Positions 50,323 to 59,380 of a stretch of DNA of 64,000 nucleotides are shown here, piece after piece. The DNA is from Didymella arachidicola (taxonomy: Eukaryota; Ascomycota; Dothideomycetes; Pleosporales; Didymellaceae). Position numbers and translations under genes: made by a program. Every line of letters begins with the position of its first letter. Positions within the stretch are counted from its first letter, which is position 1. The DNA is taken from positions 1-64,000 of the forward strand of contig CM049988.1 of NCBI GenBank assembly GCA_016630955.3. Reading direction: 5' to 3'. Under the pieces are notes generated by a model. The model was given only the letters and a program-made list of their open reading frames with translations, was not told where the DNA came from and ran no database searches.

Positions 50323-52177
50323 ACGTGTTTTACAAGCGAGTCGTCAATACAAGCGAGTCGTCAGCCCCACCAACTTTGATCAACCACCTTAAGTCTTTTC
50401 ATCATGCCTCAACGCTATGCCCCTCAAGTACTATCAAATGAAGCTGATGTTCAGCTTGCTATTAATTCTATTGTTTCAAAGCAGATTCAGTCTGAAAGCC
50501 GCGCTGCTCTAGCCTTTAACGTCCCTCGTATGACAATGCGCGACCGACGCGCTGGGAAGCCTGCCCGACGCGATTGCCAGCCCAACTCAAAGAAGCTTAC
50601 CCAGCTAGAAGAGGAGGTGATTGTCAAATACATGCTTGATCTAGATCTACGTGGATTTGCGCCTACGTACGCAGCTGTACGTGATATGGCTGATAGACTG
50701 CTGGCTGCGCGCGGCGCTGGTCAGGTTGGCGTCCACTGGCCGCGCAACTTCGTTAAGCGTACAGAGAGTCTAACAACGCGTTTCAACCGAGCGTATGACA
50801 GGCAGAGAGCTCTATGCGAGGATCCTGTCCTTATCCAAGGCTGGTTTCAGCTTGTAGAGCAGACAAAGGCCAAGTACGGCATCTGCGACGAAGACGTCTA
50901 CAACTTTGACGAGGCTGGCTTTATGATGGGCAAGATCACAACGCAGCTTGTTGTGACAGGATCAGAGAGGAGAGGCAGGCCAAAGACTGTTCAGCCTGGC
51001 GACCGTGAGTGGGTGACAGTAATAGCAGCTATCAACGCTGCTGGCTGGTCAGTCCCACCGTTCCTAATCTTTGCTGGCAAGTACCACCTCTCTGCCTGGT
51101 ATGAGGAGACAGAGATCCCACGCGACTGGGCAATTGCAGTTAGCGACAATGGCTGGACAAATAACGAGCTTGGGGTAGAGTGGCTGAAGCACTTTAACGC
51201 TCACACTCAGGCTCGTGTAGTAGGAGCGCGGCGCCTACTTATCCTTGACGGCCACGAGAGCCACCACTCTCTTGGATTCCAGGAGCTCTGCAAGGAGCAC
51301 AACATCTACACGCTCTGTATGCCACCTCACTCCTCTCACCTACTCCAGCCCCTTGACGTTGGCTGCTTCTCGCCGTTAAAGCGCGCCTATAGTCGTGAGG
51401 TAGAGAGCCTGATGCGCAACCACATCAACCACATCACCAAGCTTGAGTTTCTGCCTGCGTTTAAGGCAGCCTTTAATCGATCGTTCACGCCAGTCAATAT
51501 CTGCTCAGCCTTCCGGGGAGCAGGTCTAGTACCTTATCAGCCAGAGGCTGTCCTCTCAAAGCTAGACGTACAGCTACGTACACCTACTCCACCAGCGGCT
51601 CTCACAGAGGCTCTCTGGGAGGCTCGTACTCCAAGCAACGCCCGCGAGCTTGAGGCTCAATCAAGCCTAATTCGTGAGCGCATACGCCAGCACAAGAGCT
51701 CGTCACCAGCTTCTATAATTGAGAAGATAGACCAGCTTAAGAAAGGAGCTGAGATGATGATCCTCTCAGCTGAGCTGATGAAGGAAAGGATTGCTAGCCT
51801 TGAGAGGGCTAACAAAGCAGCGTCAAAGCGTAGGGAGCGCAAGAAGAAGCGTATACAGAAGCAAGGAGTGTTAACAAAGGGGACTGGAGAGGATACACTT
51901 GCTCAACGTGAGGCAGATCAGCAGCTTGCTCGTAAGGAGCGTCATGGAGGAGAGCGATCAGGCCTTAGCCGTCAGGCTCTGGCGCGCTGCAAGAGGTGCA
52001 GGGAGACTGGGCACAACTCACGGACATGCAAAAAAGAGGCTGTAGCTACTGCTTAATCTACTCTATTAATTTCTAGATACTTTACTATTGCGTTGTTAAG
52101 ATATACGCGTTAAGAGATGCACAGAGTTGGTGGGGCTGACGACTCGCTTGTATTGACGACTCGCTTGTAAAACACGT
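50323..52177 (+). mobile_element. Pogo/Fot1-type element 1 (complete)
   Basis: Length 1855 bp. Terminal inverted repeats of about 50 bp start ACGTGTTTTACAAGCGAGTC and end at the matching complement at 52177. TA flanks both ends (50321-50322, 52178-52179). Each end contains ACAAGCGAGTCGTCA twice, separated by AT. It encodes one intact transposase and looks recently inserted. Confidence 0.93.
50404..52056 (+). CDS. Pogo/Fot1-family DDE transposase of element 1
   Basis: 550 aa, intact, ATG at 50404. The N-terminus has a Psq-type helix-turn-helix (QSESRAALAFNVPRMTMRDR) followed by a CENP-B-type HTH (LTQLEEEVIVKYMLDLDLRG ... RNFVKR). The catalytic core has YNFDEAGFMMG (first Asp, about residue 168), LLILDGHESHHS (about 281) and LLQPLDVGCFSPLK (about 315), the DDD triad of the pogo/Tigger group. 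The C-terminus has a basic coiled segment (KRRERKKKR) and a zinc knuckle CKRCRETGHNSRTC. It cuts and pastes DNA at TA sites (family knowledge). The lack of stops while neighbours are RIP-mutated suggests a young copy. Confidence 0.95.
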   Translation: MPQRYAPQVLSNEADVQLAINSIVSKQIQSESRAALAFNVPRMTMRDRRAGKPARRDCQPNSKKLTQLEEEVIVKYMLDLDLRGFAPTYAAVRDMADRLLAARGAGQVGVHWPRNFVKRTESLTTRFNRAYDRQRALCEDPVLIQGWFQLVEQTKAKYGICDEDVYNFDEAGFMMGKITTQLVVTGSERRGRPKTVQPGDREWVTVIAAINAAGWSVPPFLIFAGKYHLSAWYEETEIPRDWAIAVSDNGWTNNELGVEWLKHFNAHTQARVVGARRLLILDGHESHHSLGFQELCKEHNIYTLCMPPHSSHLLQPLDVGCFSPLKRAYSREVESLMRNHINHITKLEFLPAFKAAFNRSFTPVNICSAFRGAGLVPYQPEAVLSKLDVQLRTPTPPAALTEALWEARTPSNARELEAQSSLIRERIRQHKSSSPASIIEKIDQLKKGAEMMILSAELMKERIASLERANKAASKRRERKKKRIQKQGVLTKGTGEDTLAQREADQQLARKERHGGERSGLSRQALARCKRCRETGHNSRTCKKEAVATA

Positions 52178-52193
52178 TAAAGATATTCTTATA

Positions 52194-54027
52194 ACGCCAA
52201 CTACCACCGGATGGCGCACCCCACCGGAATGGCGCACCTTGCCAAGACCACACCTCTTTTGACCACCACCAACGATGTCGCAACAAATTGATCTTGAATT
52301 ACTTTCTCGTGAAGATAGAATTAAGCTTGCTATTAGAGCTATTAATTCTAATGCGAACCTAAGCCAGCGACGCGCTGCTGCTGTCTACAACGTGCCTGAA
52401 AGTACTCTTCGAAGGCAACGCGCCAAACCAGCTTCTCAACGCGTTATCTACCCCAATTGCTCTCGGCTTACAAAGCAAGAAGAGGAGGTGCTTGTTCAAC
52501 ATATAAGAAAGCTTGACGCGCGAGGATTTGCTCCTACGCTTACTTATGTGCGAGAGATGGCTGATCAACTGTTGGCTGCTCGCGATGGGGGCAAGGTTGG
52601 AGAAAACTGGACCTACAGGTTTATCCAGCGGAAACCTGAGGTTAGGTCTCAGGTTTCTAGACTGAGAGATTACCGGAGAGTTCTGTGCAGCGATACAGCA
52701 ATTATCAGTCCCTGGTTCGACCTTATACGCAACGTTAAAGCCAAGTACGGCATCCTGGACCAAGATACCTACAACTTTGACGAGACTGGCTTCCAGATAG
52801 GCGTTGGAGGGTCAGTTAAGGTAGTGACTGCGTCTGAGAGACGTCGTGCACCACTCAGCCTTCAGCCTGGCGATCGTGAGTGGATAACTTTGATTGCTTG
52901 TATCAACGCGATGGGCTGGTCTGTCCCACCCTTCTTCATCCTCAAAGCAAAGCACCACGACAAGGCCTGGTACGTTAACAACCCAAAAGATTGGAGGATT
53001 GGGGTTAGCAAGAATGGCTGGACTACTAATGAGCTTGGCCTTGCCTGGCTAAAGCACTTTATCCAGCACACAGAGGCTGCTACTGTAGGTAGCCATCGGC
53101 TGCTGATTATCGATGGCCACGAGAGTCACAAGTCGCTCGAATTCCAGAATCTCTGCGAGGAAAGCAAGATTATTGCCCTCTGTATGCCTCCGCACGCCTC
53201 TCACATCCTGCAGCCACTTGACGTTGGGTGCTTTGCCCCGCTGAAGCAGGCGTACAAGAAGGAGATCAAAAGCTTGGCAGACAGTTACATTACCCACGTG
53301 GACAAAAAGGCCTTCTTAGCAACGTTTCAACCAGTATACAACAAGGCAATCTCAAAGAGCAACATCTTATCAAGCTTTAGAGCAACTGGCTTGGTCCCAC
53401 TTGACCCAGAGGCGGTGCTGTCAAGGCTTGAAGTTAAGCCTCGTACGCCAACACCGCCTCTGCCTGGGCCTACCAACTGGCAACCTAAAACACCAACCAA
53501 CGCGATTGAAATTGATAGCCAAACAACTCTTATTATTAAGAGGATAAGAGAACATAGGAGTTCCTCTCCTGACTCAATTATTGAGATGGTCCTACAGGTT
53601 AAAAGGGGGTCTGCAAAGAGGGACTATTCGCACACGCTACTTGAGGCAAGGATAGCCCAGCTTGAACAGGCAAACAAGGCTGCTTCTGAGCGTAAGAGGC
53701 GTAAAAAGAAGCGGATTCAGGAAGGCGGGACTCTCTCGCAGGCAGAGGCAGAGGAAATACTAAAGGAGAAAGACGCTAAGGCTGAGACTAAGGGAGAAGG
53801 TGCGCAGGTAGGTAGCAGTAGTAAAGTTAAACGGTGCTGTACAACATGCGGCAGGATAGGGCATAATAAGCGCACTTGCCAGCAAGATGTAATAGAGATA
53901 GAGGATTAATTTAAGCTATTGTACGTTTAAATTTCTTGTTGTGGTGCTGAAATATTGAGGTGTAAAGATAAATTTGCTACAGGGTGCGCTATTCCGGTGG
54001 GGTGCGCCATCCGGTGGTGGTTGGCGT
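52194..54027 (+). mobile_element. Pogo/Fot1-type element 2 (complete)
   Basis: Length 1834 bp, only 16 bp after element 1. The ends start ACGCCAACTACCACCGGATG and mirror at 54027; TA at 52192-52193 and 54028-54029. Each end has a tandem motif CACCGG(A)ATGGCGCACC. A few mismatches separate left and right ends (for example ATGGCG / ATAGCG). Confidence 0.92.
52275..53909 (+). CDS. Pogo/Fot1-family DDE transposase of element 2
   Basis: 544 aa, intact, ATG at 52275. It has the same architecture as the element 1 transposase: HTH (LSQRRAAAVYNVPESTLRRQ), CENP-B-like part (LTKQEEEVLVQHIRKLDARG), catalytic residues in YNFDETGFQIG, LLIIDGHESHKS and ILQPLDVGCFAPLK, and a C-terminal zinc knuckle CTTCGRIGHNKRTC. 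Overall it is clearly diverged from elements 1 and 3, so it is a separate family sharing the design. Confidence 0.95.
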   Translation: MSQQIDLELLSREDRIKLAIRAINSNANLSQRRAAAVYNVPESTLRRQRAKPASQRVIYPNCSRLTKQEEEVLVQHIRKLDARGFAPTLTYVREMADQLLAARDGGKVGENWTYRFIQRKPEVRSQVSRLRDYRRVLCSDTAIISPWFDLIRNVKAKYGILDQDTYNFDETGFQIGVGGSVKVVTASERRRAPLSLQPGDREWITLIACINAMGWSVPPFFILKAKHHDKAWYVNNPKDWRIGVSKNGWTTNELGLAWLKHFIQHTEAATVGSHRLLIIDGHESHKSLEFQNLCEESKIIALCMPPHASHILQPLDVGCFAPLKQAYKKEIKSLADSYITHVDKKAFLATFQPVYNKAISKSNILSSFRATGLVPLDPEAVLSRLEVKPRTPTPPLPGPTNWQPKTPTNAIEIDSQTTLIIKRIREHRSSSPDSIIEMVLQVKRGSAKRDYSHTLLEARIAQLEQANKAASERKRRKKKRIQEGGTLSQAEAEEILKEKDAKAETKGEGAQVGSSSKVKRCCTTCGRIGHNKRTCQQDVIEIED

Positions 54028-54029
54028 TA

Positions 54030-56154
54030 TACTAAATTAATATATCTTAGAATATTATAGGATTCTCTAGAATAACACATAACTTATTCTATAGTAGCGT
54101 TCTACTAAGACTTTAGAAACTAAAAAGTCTTATTATTATTAGTCCTGCGTGCTAACTTTCTTAATAACCTTTAGGTTATCTTTAAGTATTATTAATTCTT
54201 CTCTTCCTTATCTTCTATTATACTTTATCTTAGGTTTATAATAGTATACTTAGGTAGAGTATATACTTATAAAATATATTTCTTTTTCTATAACTATACT
54301 TATCTAGATACTATTAGCTAGGTAATATCTATACTAGTCTTATAGAACACCTACTCTAGTAGAACCCTTTTACTAAGACTCTCTTCTATTACACTCTACT
54401 TTAGCCTATATTAGCCTACTCTAGGCCTATATAGAGTAAAGTAACCTATAATATTAATTAGAGACTATTTCTATATTATTCTAATAGGTTTGCGCGTTAC
54501 ACCCTATCTCTCTACACCTTCTATAATATTATTAGGATAGTTTACCTTCTTTAGCGCACCTGCTTTTTTAGCTTCTTACTATTACTACGCACGCTAAACT
54601 CTTTTAAAGGAGTTAATTACTATACCTCTCTAATTAATATACTCTCTTCTAACTAGATCTTCTTTCTTTTATATAATTTATACCCTATTACAGCTACTAG
54701 AGCCTCTTAAAGCTTATTATATTCCTTTCTTATTAATATAAGCTAGTGTGCTACCTTTACTCCCCTCTTTATATAGTACTCTAGCGCGCTATATACTAAA
54801 CTTAGTAAGCTACCCTACTACCTTTTATACTTATCTTAAATAAGAGTTAATTATAACTAAAATTTAAGTAGGTATTTAGAGGTTTAGAACTACTAGAGCT
54901 TATTATTAGTAGGGAGTAGTAGTAATAGAGTGCGCAGCTTTATATTAAGAGTTAATATAACCTATTCTAGGTTAAAAAGGACTAGTCTAGCGCCTTAGAA
55001 CCCTCCCTAGATATTACTAGAGGTAATAGTTATATTATATATAGCTTTAAGGTATACTAGAAACACCTACTTATTTATATAGTTAATATAGTTATATAAG
55101 AGCCTATTAACCTAATATCTATACTCCTATTTTAAAGAGGTAAAATAACTTATATTAAGTAGCTATAAGAGGTATAATAAGTATATAGGTATTATAAGAG
55201 TAATAATCTTATTCTCTTTATAGTATTAGGTAAATACTACTACCTAGTAGCTCTTATAGCTATCTATAAGTAGTTAATAGTAGGTTCTATAGGTATACTC
55301 TTTAGTATACCTATTAAAGTACTTTAACTAGTTAAGACCAAGCCTATTATTAATCTAGCTATTCTTAGAGACTCTAATTACCTAGTCTTAGGGTAGATCT
55401 TTATTCTTAGTCTATCTAGTCTAGTAATCTTTACCTTTAAGGATAATAAAGGGTAGGATAGCCTAGCCTATAGTATTTACGCCTAAAATTAATATAGCCT
55501 ACTCTTTACTACCTAGCTAGACCTACTTTACTTATCCTAGCTTCTTTATATCTATAACTACTACTCTAGAGGTAATCTAACCTATTATAAAGCTAGTCTT
55601 ATTAAAGTTATATATATCTTTATTTATAATACTATACTTAGCTTTACTATAAGCTATAAGGTTAAACTACTAGCTTTATATTATCTTAGAATTCTTATAA
55701 AGAGCTCTTTTATAGTTATACTTATAGTTAAACTTTACTTTAAGCCTTAGTTAACGCTTAATAAAGTTATTAGGCTAGTTCTACCTAATAGAGGCTATTC
55801 TACACTCTTCTTATAGTATATTAGCTATATTAGCTATATCTAATAAGTAAGGTAGTGCTCCTTGCTATATAAGGTAAAGAATGTAATTAATAACTACTTC
55901 CTTCTTACGCTTATCTAGATACTGTTAGCTAGGCATAGAATTAGCTCTTAAGGGCTGTCTAGCGTGTTATTAGCTTAGGGTGCTTTATTATACGTTATAG
56001 ATAGCTGCAGCGCGTTGCAAGGAGAGATTTGCGTCTTATTTAAGAGCTAAGAGCGTAAGCTATATCTAACACTTATTTAACGCGTTTATTTAGCGTTGTT
56101 AGAGAGGTATTAAGATAGTAATAGTATTTTAGTATAGTCTTAGCAAAAGCCTTC
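54030..56154 (-). mobile_element. RIP-degraded pogo relic(s), minus orientation
   Basis: An AT-rich block of 2.1 kb with no open frame. Read on the minus strand from about 56150, it keeps a recognisable N-terminal transposase: CGCGCTGCAGCTATCT (around 55998), then codons for YNV, STL, RQPLRANS and EEVVINYI with stops where Arg/Gln would be. The right end (TCTTAGCAAAAG) matches a mutated form of the TCTTGGCAAAAG inner end of the intact elements. 54325-54365 is a reverse complement of 58023-58065, so more than one fragment is present. Confidence 0.75.
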
Positions 56155-56156
56155 TA

Positions 56157-58020
56157 ACGTACATGTACAACGAGCGGACCGGTCAACGAGCGGGCCACTT
56201 TTGCCAAGACCACACCAAAACTCCCTCCCTACACTAATGCCTCCACAACAAGTACAGTTTAACGCGTCAAACGAGCGTCAGATACAGCTTGCGCTCCAAG
56301 CTCTCAAACAAGACGCGAATCTCTCAGAGCGACGCGCTGCAGCTATCTACAGCGTCTCTCGAACTACACTACACCAACGACGCGCTGGACGACCTTCACG
56401 CGTTAATATTATGGCCAACTTACGGAATCTAACCAGCGCTGAGGAGCAGGTGATTGTTATGCGCATACTTGAGCTGGTTACGCGAGGAGAGTCCCCCCGG
56501 CTTGAATTTGTGGCTGATATGGCCAATTCTCTGCTGAAAGAGCGCAGTTTGGCCCCTGTTGGCCCAAGGTGGGCCAGCAGGTTTGTTTCGCGTCAGGAGG
56601 AGCTCAAAACAGTTTTTAATCGCAAGTATGACTACAAGCGAGCCCTCTGCGAGGACCCTGAGGTTATACAGGGCTGGTTCAACCTTGTAGCTACTACCAA
56701 AGTCAAGTATGGCATCCAGGACAACGACACGTACAACTTTGACGAGACAGGCTTCATGATGGGCCAGATATCCACCGGAGTTGTTGTAACAGATGCAGAG
56801 AAACTAGGACGAGCAAAGCAGGTCCAGCCAGGCAACCGGGAGTGGGTAACAGTCATTGAGGGCATTAATGCCACAGGATGGGCTATTCCACCCTACATCA
56901 TCTTCAAAGCCCGCCAACACCAGTCCAGCTGGTACAAGGACAACAACCTGCCCCAAGATTGGAGTATTGCCATCTCTGAGAACGGCTGGACTACCAATGA
57001 GCTTGGTTTTGACTGGTTGAAGCACTTTGACAGGTATACAAAGGCGCGCACTGTTGGCAGCCACCGGTTGCTGATTATTGACGGTCATGGGAGCCACAAC
57101 ACTCCAGAATTCACGCAATACTGCAAGGATCAGAAGATTGTGATCCTATGCATGCCTCCGCACTCATCGCACCTCCTTCAGCCACTTGATGTGGGTTGTT
57201 TTGGCCCTCTGAAGAAGGCGTACGGGGTTGAGGTTAATGAGCTTATGCGCAACCGGATCAACCACATTACAAAGCAGGAGTTCCTCCCATGCTTTGTAGC
57301 GGCTCACAAGAAAGCTATTACCCCTAGCAACATTCAAGGAGGGTTCCGAGGGGCCGGATTGGCTCCCTTTGCCCCAGATCGCGTCATATTGGCCCTGGAT
57401 GTGAAGCTGCGCACCCCATCGCCACCACTCCCCCAAAACAGCCCGCTCTGGCAGTCGCAAACCCCAAGCAATACCCTGGAATTTGGGTCGCAATCAACGC
57501 TTGTGAAGAAGAGGATTCAGACGCATGTTAATAGCTCACCAACCTCTATAGTTGAAGCGTTTGAGAAGGTCTCAAAGGGGGCAGCAATTATTGCGCACAA
57601 GCTGGTTTTGGCACAACAGGAGATTACTGAGCTTCGAGCGGCTAATAAGGCCGCCACGCGACGTAAATCGCACAAAAGAAAGCGTATTCAAGCTAAGGGA
57701 AGCCTTGCGGTTGAAGAGGGCCAGCGGATAGCTGCTCTGCAGGAGTTTAGCGCGCGTAGTGATGGTAAGAAGGCAAAGAAGCAGGTTCGGGCTGAAGGAG
57801 GTGAACCATCCCAACGACGCTGTGGACGGTGCGGAGAGAGTGGGCACAACGCGCGAACGTGCAAGAATGCTGTAGAAGAGGTCTCTTAGTAATATTACAG
57901 CTTGTTTTGCCTTATGCAGCGCCAGTTTGTAGTGTTTTGGGCCATAATAGGGGGAGTTTTGGTGTGGTCTTGGCAAAAGTGGCCCGCTCGTTGACCGGTC
58001 CGCTCGTTGTACATGTACGT
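56157..58020 (+). mobile_element. Pogo/Fot1-type element 3 (complete)
   Basis: Length 1864 bp with 69-bp inverted repeats beginning ACGTACATGTACAACGAGCG; TA at 56155-56156 and 58021-58022. Tandem motifs in each end: CAACGAGCGGACCGGT then CAACGAGCGGGCCACT. No left/right differences were seen over the 69 bp, so it is young. Confidence 0.95.
56237..57889 (+). CDS. Pogo/Fot1-family DDE transposase of element 3
   Basis: 550 aa from ATG 56237. An earlier TTG at 56201 lies inside the terminal repeat and is not a real start. HTH: LSERRAAAIYSVSRTTLHQR; CENP-B-like: LTSAEEQVIVMRILELVTRG; catalytic motifs: YNFDETGFMMG (about residue 168), LLIIDGHGSHNT (about 280) and LLQPLDVGCFGPLK (about 315); zinc knuckle CGRCGESGHNARTC. 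Intact. It shares NFDE(T/A)GF, DGHxSH and QPLDVGCF with elements 1 and 2, but differs in much of the rest. Confidence 0.95.
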   Translation: MPPQQVQFNASNERQIQLALQALKQDANLSERRAAAIYSVSRTTLHQRRAGRPSRVNIMANLRNLTSAEEQVIVMRILELVTRGESPRLEFVADMANSLLKERSLAPVGPRWASRFVSRQEELKTVFNRKYDYKRALCEDPEVIQGWFNLVATTKVKYGIQDNDTYNFDETGFMMGQISTGVVVTDAEKLGRAKQVQPGNREWVTVIEGINATGWAIPPYIIFKARQHQSSWYKDNNLPQDWSIAISENGWTTNELGFDWLKHFDRYTKARTVGSHRLLIIDGHGSHNTPEFTQYCKDQKIVILCMPPHSSHLLQPLDVGCFGPLKKAYGVEVNELMRNRINHITKQEFLPCFVAAHKKAITPSNIQGGFRGAGLAPFAPDRVILALDVKLRTPSPPLPQNSPLWQSQTPSNTLEFGSQSTLVKKRIQTHVNSSPTSIVEAFEKVSKGAAIIAHKLVLAQQEITELRAANKAATRRKSHKRKRIQAKGSLAVEEGQRIAALQEFSARSDGKKAKKQVRAEGGEPSQRRCGRCGESGHNARTCKNAVEEVS

Positions 58021-58022
58021 TA

Positions 58023-58290
58023 CTAGAGTAGGCGTTCTATAAGACTAGTATAGACGTTATAGAATTAACTATTAAGAGCCTTTTAGCGCGTTATTAGGCT
58101 AGTATACCTAAGAGTATATAATAGATAGCTGCAGCGTGTTACTCTAAGAGCTTCGCGTCTTATTTAAGAGCTTAAGCGTAAGCTATATCTAAAGCTCTTT
58201 TAACGCGTTAAACTATAGTTGTTGGGGAGGCATAAGGGGGGAAGGGAATTTTGGTGGGGTCTTGGCAAAAGGAACCTACGAGAGGCGGTG
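58023..58290 (-). mobile_element. Pogo relic fragment
   Basis: Read on the minus strand, this is a pogo left end (CTACGAGAGG-type motif, then CTTTTGCCAAGACCCCACCA at about 58246-58266) and mutated N-terminal coding DNA (CTGCAGCTATCTATTATATA). It is about 70% like the relic at 55950-56150. It stops at the TA where element 3 is inserted. Confidence 0.65.
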
Positions 58291-59380
58291 GCCTACGAAC
58301 CTAGTATGGACGTTAGTGCATATCTAGGTAAGCTGGAGGCCGAAGTTGGACCTGATTTCGGCGCGCGCTTTTTCGTACCAAACTTAGATTAGCTTGCGGG
58401 AGAACACTTTCAGATCGAAGTACGTGCGACTACTGGATCGTGTAGTTGCAGGAAAACAAGCAGTCGTAACTTCTTCCCTCTCGCAGCATGTCACTTGCAT
58501 TGGAGGATTATAGGATTACTAGACAACACGTCATTGCGCGTCTGTGCATGTACACGATTGATAGAACAGCAGGATTGTAGGATGTGTGACGGGTTCCCGG
58601 GCGCTGCGGGCCACGCACTCACCAGGCTACCACTGATTCGGGGGTGTATCGCCGTGGAAGAGAGCAATACCAACGTCGGTGCTTATGCTCATGTGTAGCT
58701 ATGTGTGTATACTGTATATACAAATGTGTATGGTAATCTACACCGTGTACAGTATATACAACTATACCTAATCGGGAAGATGTGCTCGTTCTAGTCGTCA
58801 CCAGCACCCTCATCTCATGTGAAACCAGCTCATTCTCACTAGCGTCATCGTCTAAGGCTGTTTCCACCTTATGTTCCGCAAAGTAGCTAGCAATTGCGGT
58901 GTTTTCAGCCTCACCAACCCGAGAATTCTGAATACATACACCAGCTTCTAATGCGGGGCGAGCTCGTTTATAGCTCATATCGACAGAAAACAAAAAAATT
59001 GATCGCGACAGCTTGTACGGCAACCAGTATACTGGTGGTGGTGGTGGGAGCAGTCAACGCGTTCGGTTGACCAGGCAGCGAACGGGGAGCTAGAAAACCC
59101 GCTTCGAATCGGGCCGACTCTTCACACCCCTGTCTGTACAGTCATGTACAGAACGCCGTGTATATACCACCGAAAATTACTGTATATACTGTATTTGTAT
59201 ATACAGACCCACATCCCTACTCATATGGGTACCAGGGCGAAGGGAAAAACTGCATCCTTCGGAACATCTTCGGCGGAAGTGAAACAGGTAGGGTCTATTC
59301 ATACCGGCCTCACGTCTACCTAGGCTCGGTTCTTTTCTCTTCTCGATCGAAGTAGATTCCCTAGTAACTAGGTAGTTGAA
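58291..59380. other. Upstream region of the MFS gene with GTATATAC clusters
   Basis: No gene is supported. Two clusters of the palindrome GTATATAC/TGTATATAC occur at 58703-58770 and 59155-59206. A (GGT)n run lies near 59034-59043. These may be regulatory or simple-sequence DNA. Confidence 0.4.

Noticed and set aside
57572..57976. Minus-strand 134-codon frame beginning MPRPHQNS
   Set aside because: It starts inside the inverted terminal repeat of element 3, which copies the region just before the real transposase start; the rest is antisense.
59090..59130. tRNA-like CTTCGAATCGGG
   Set aside because: The T-loop is not preceded by a proper five-base stem and no acceptor or anticodon arm could be folded on either strand.
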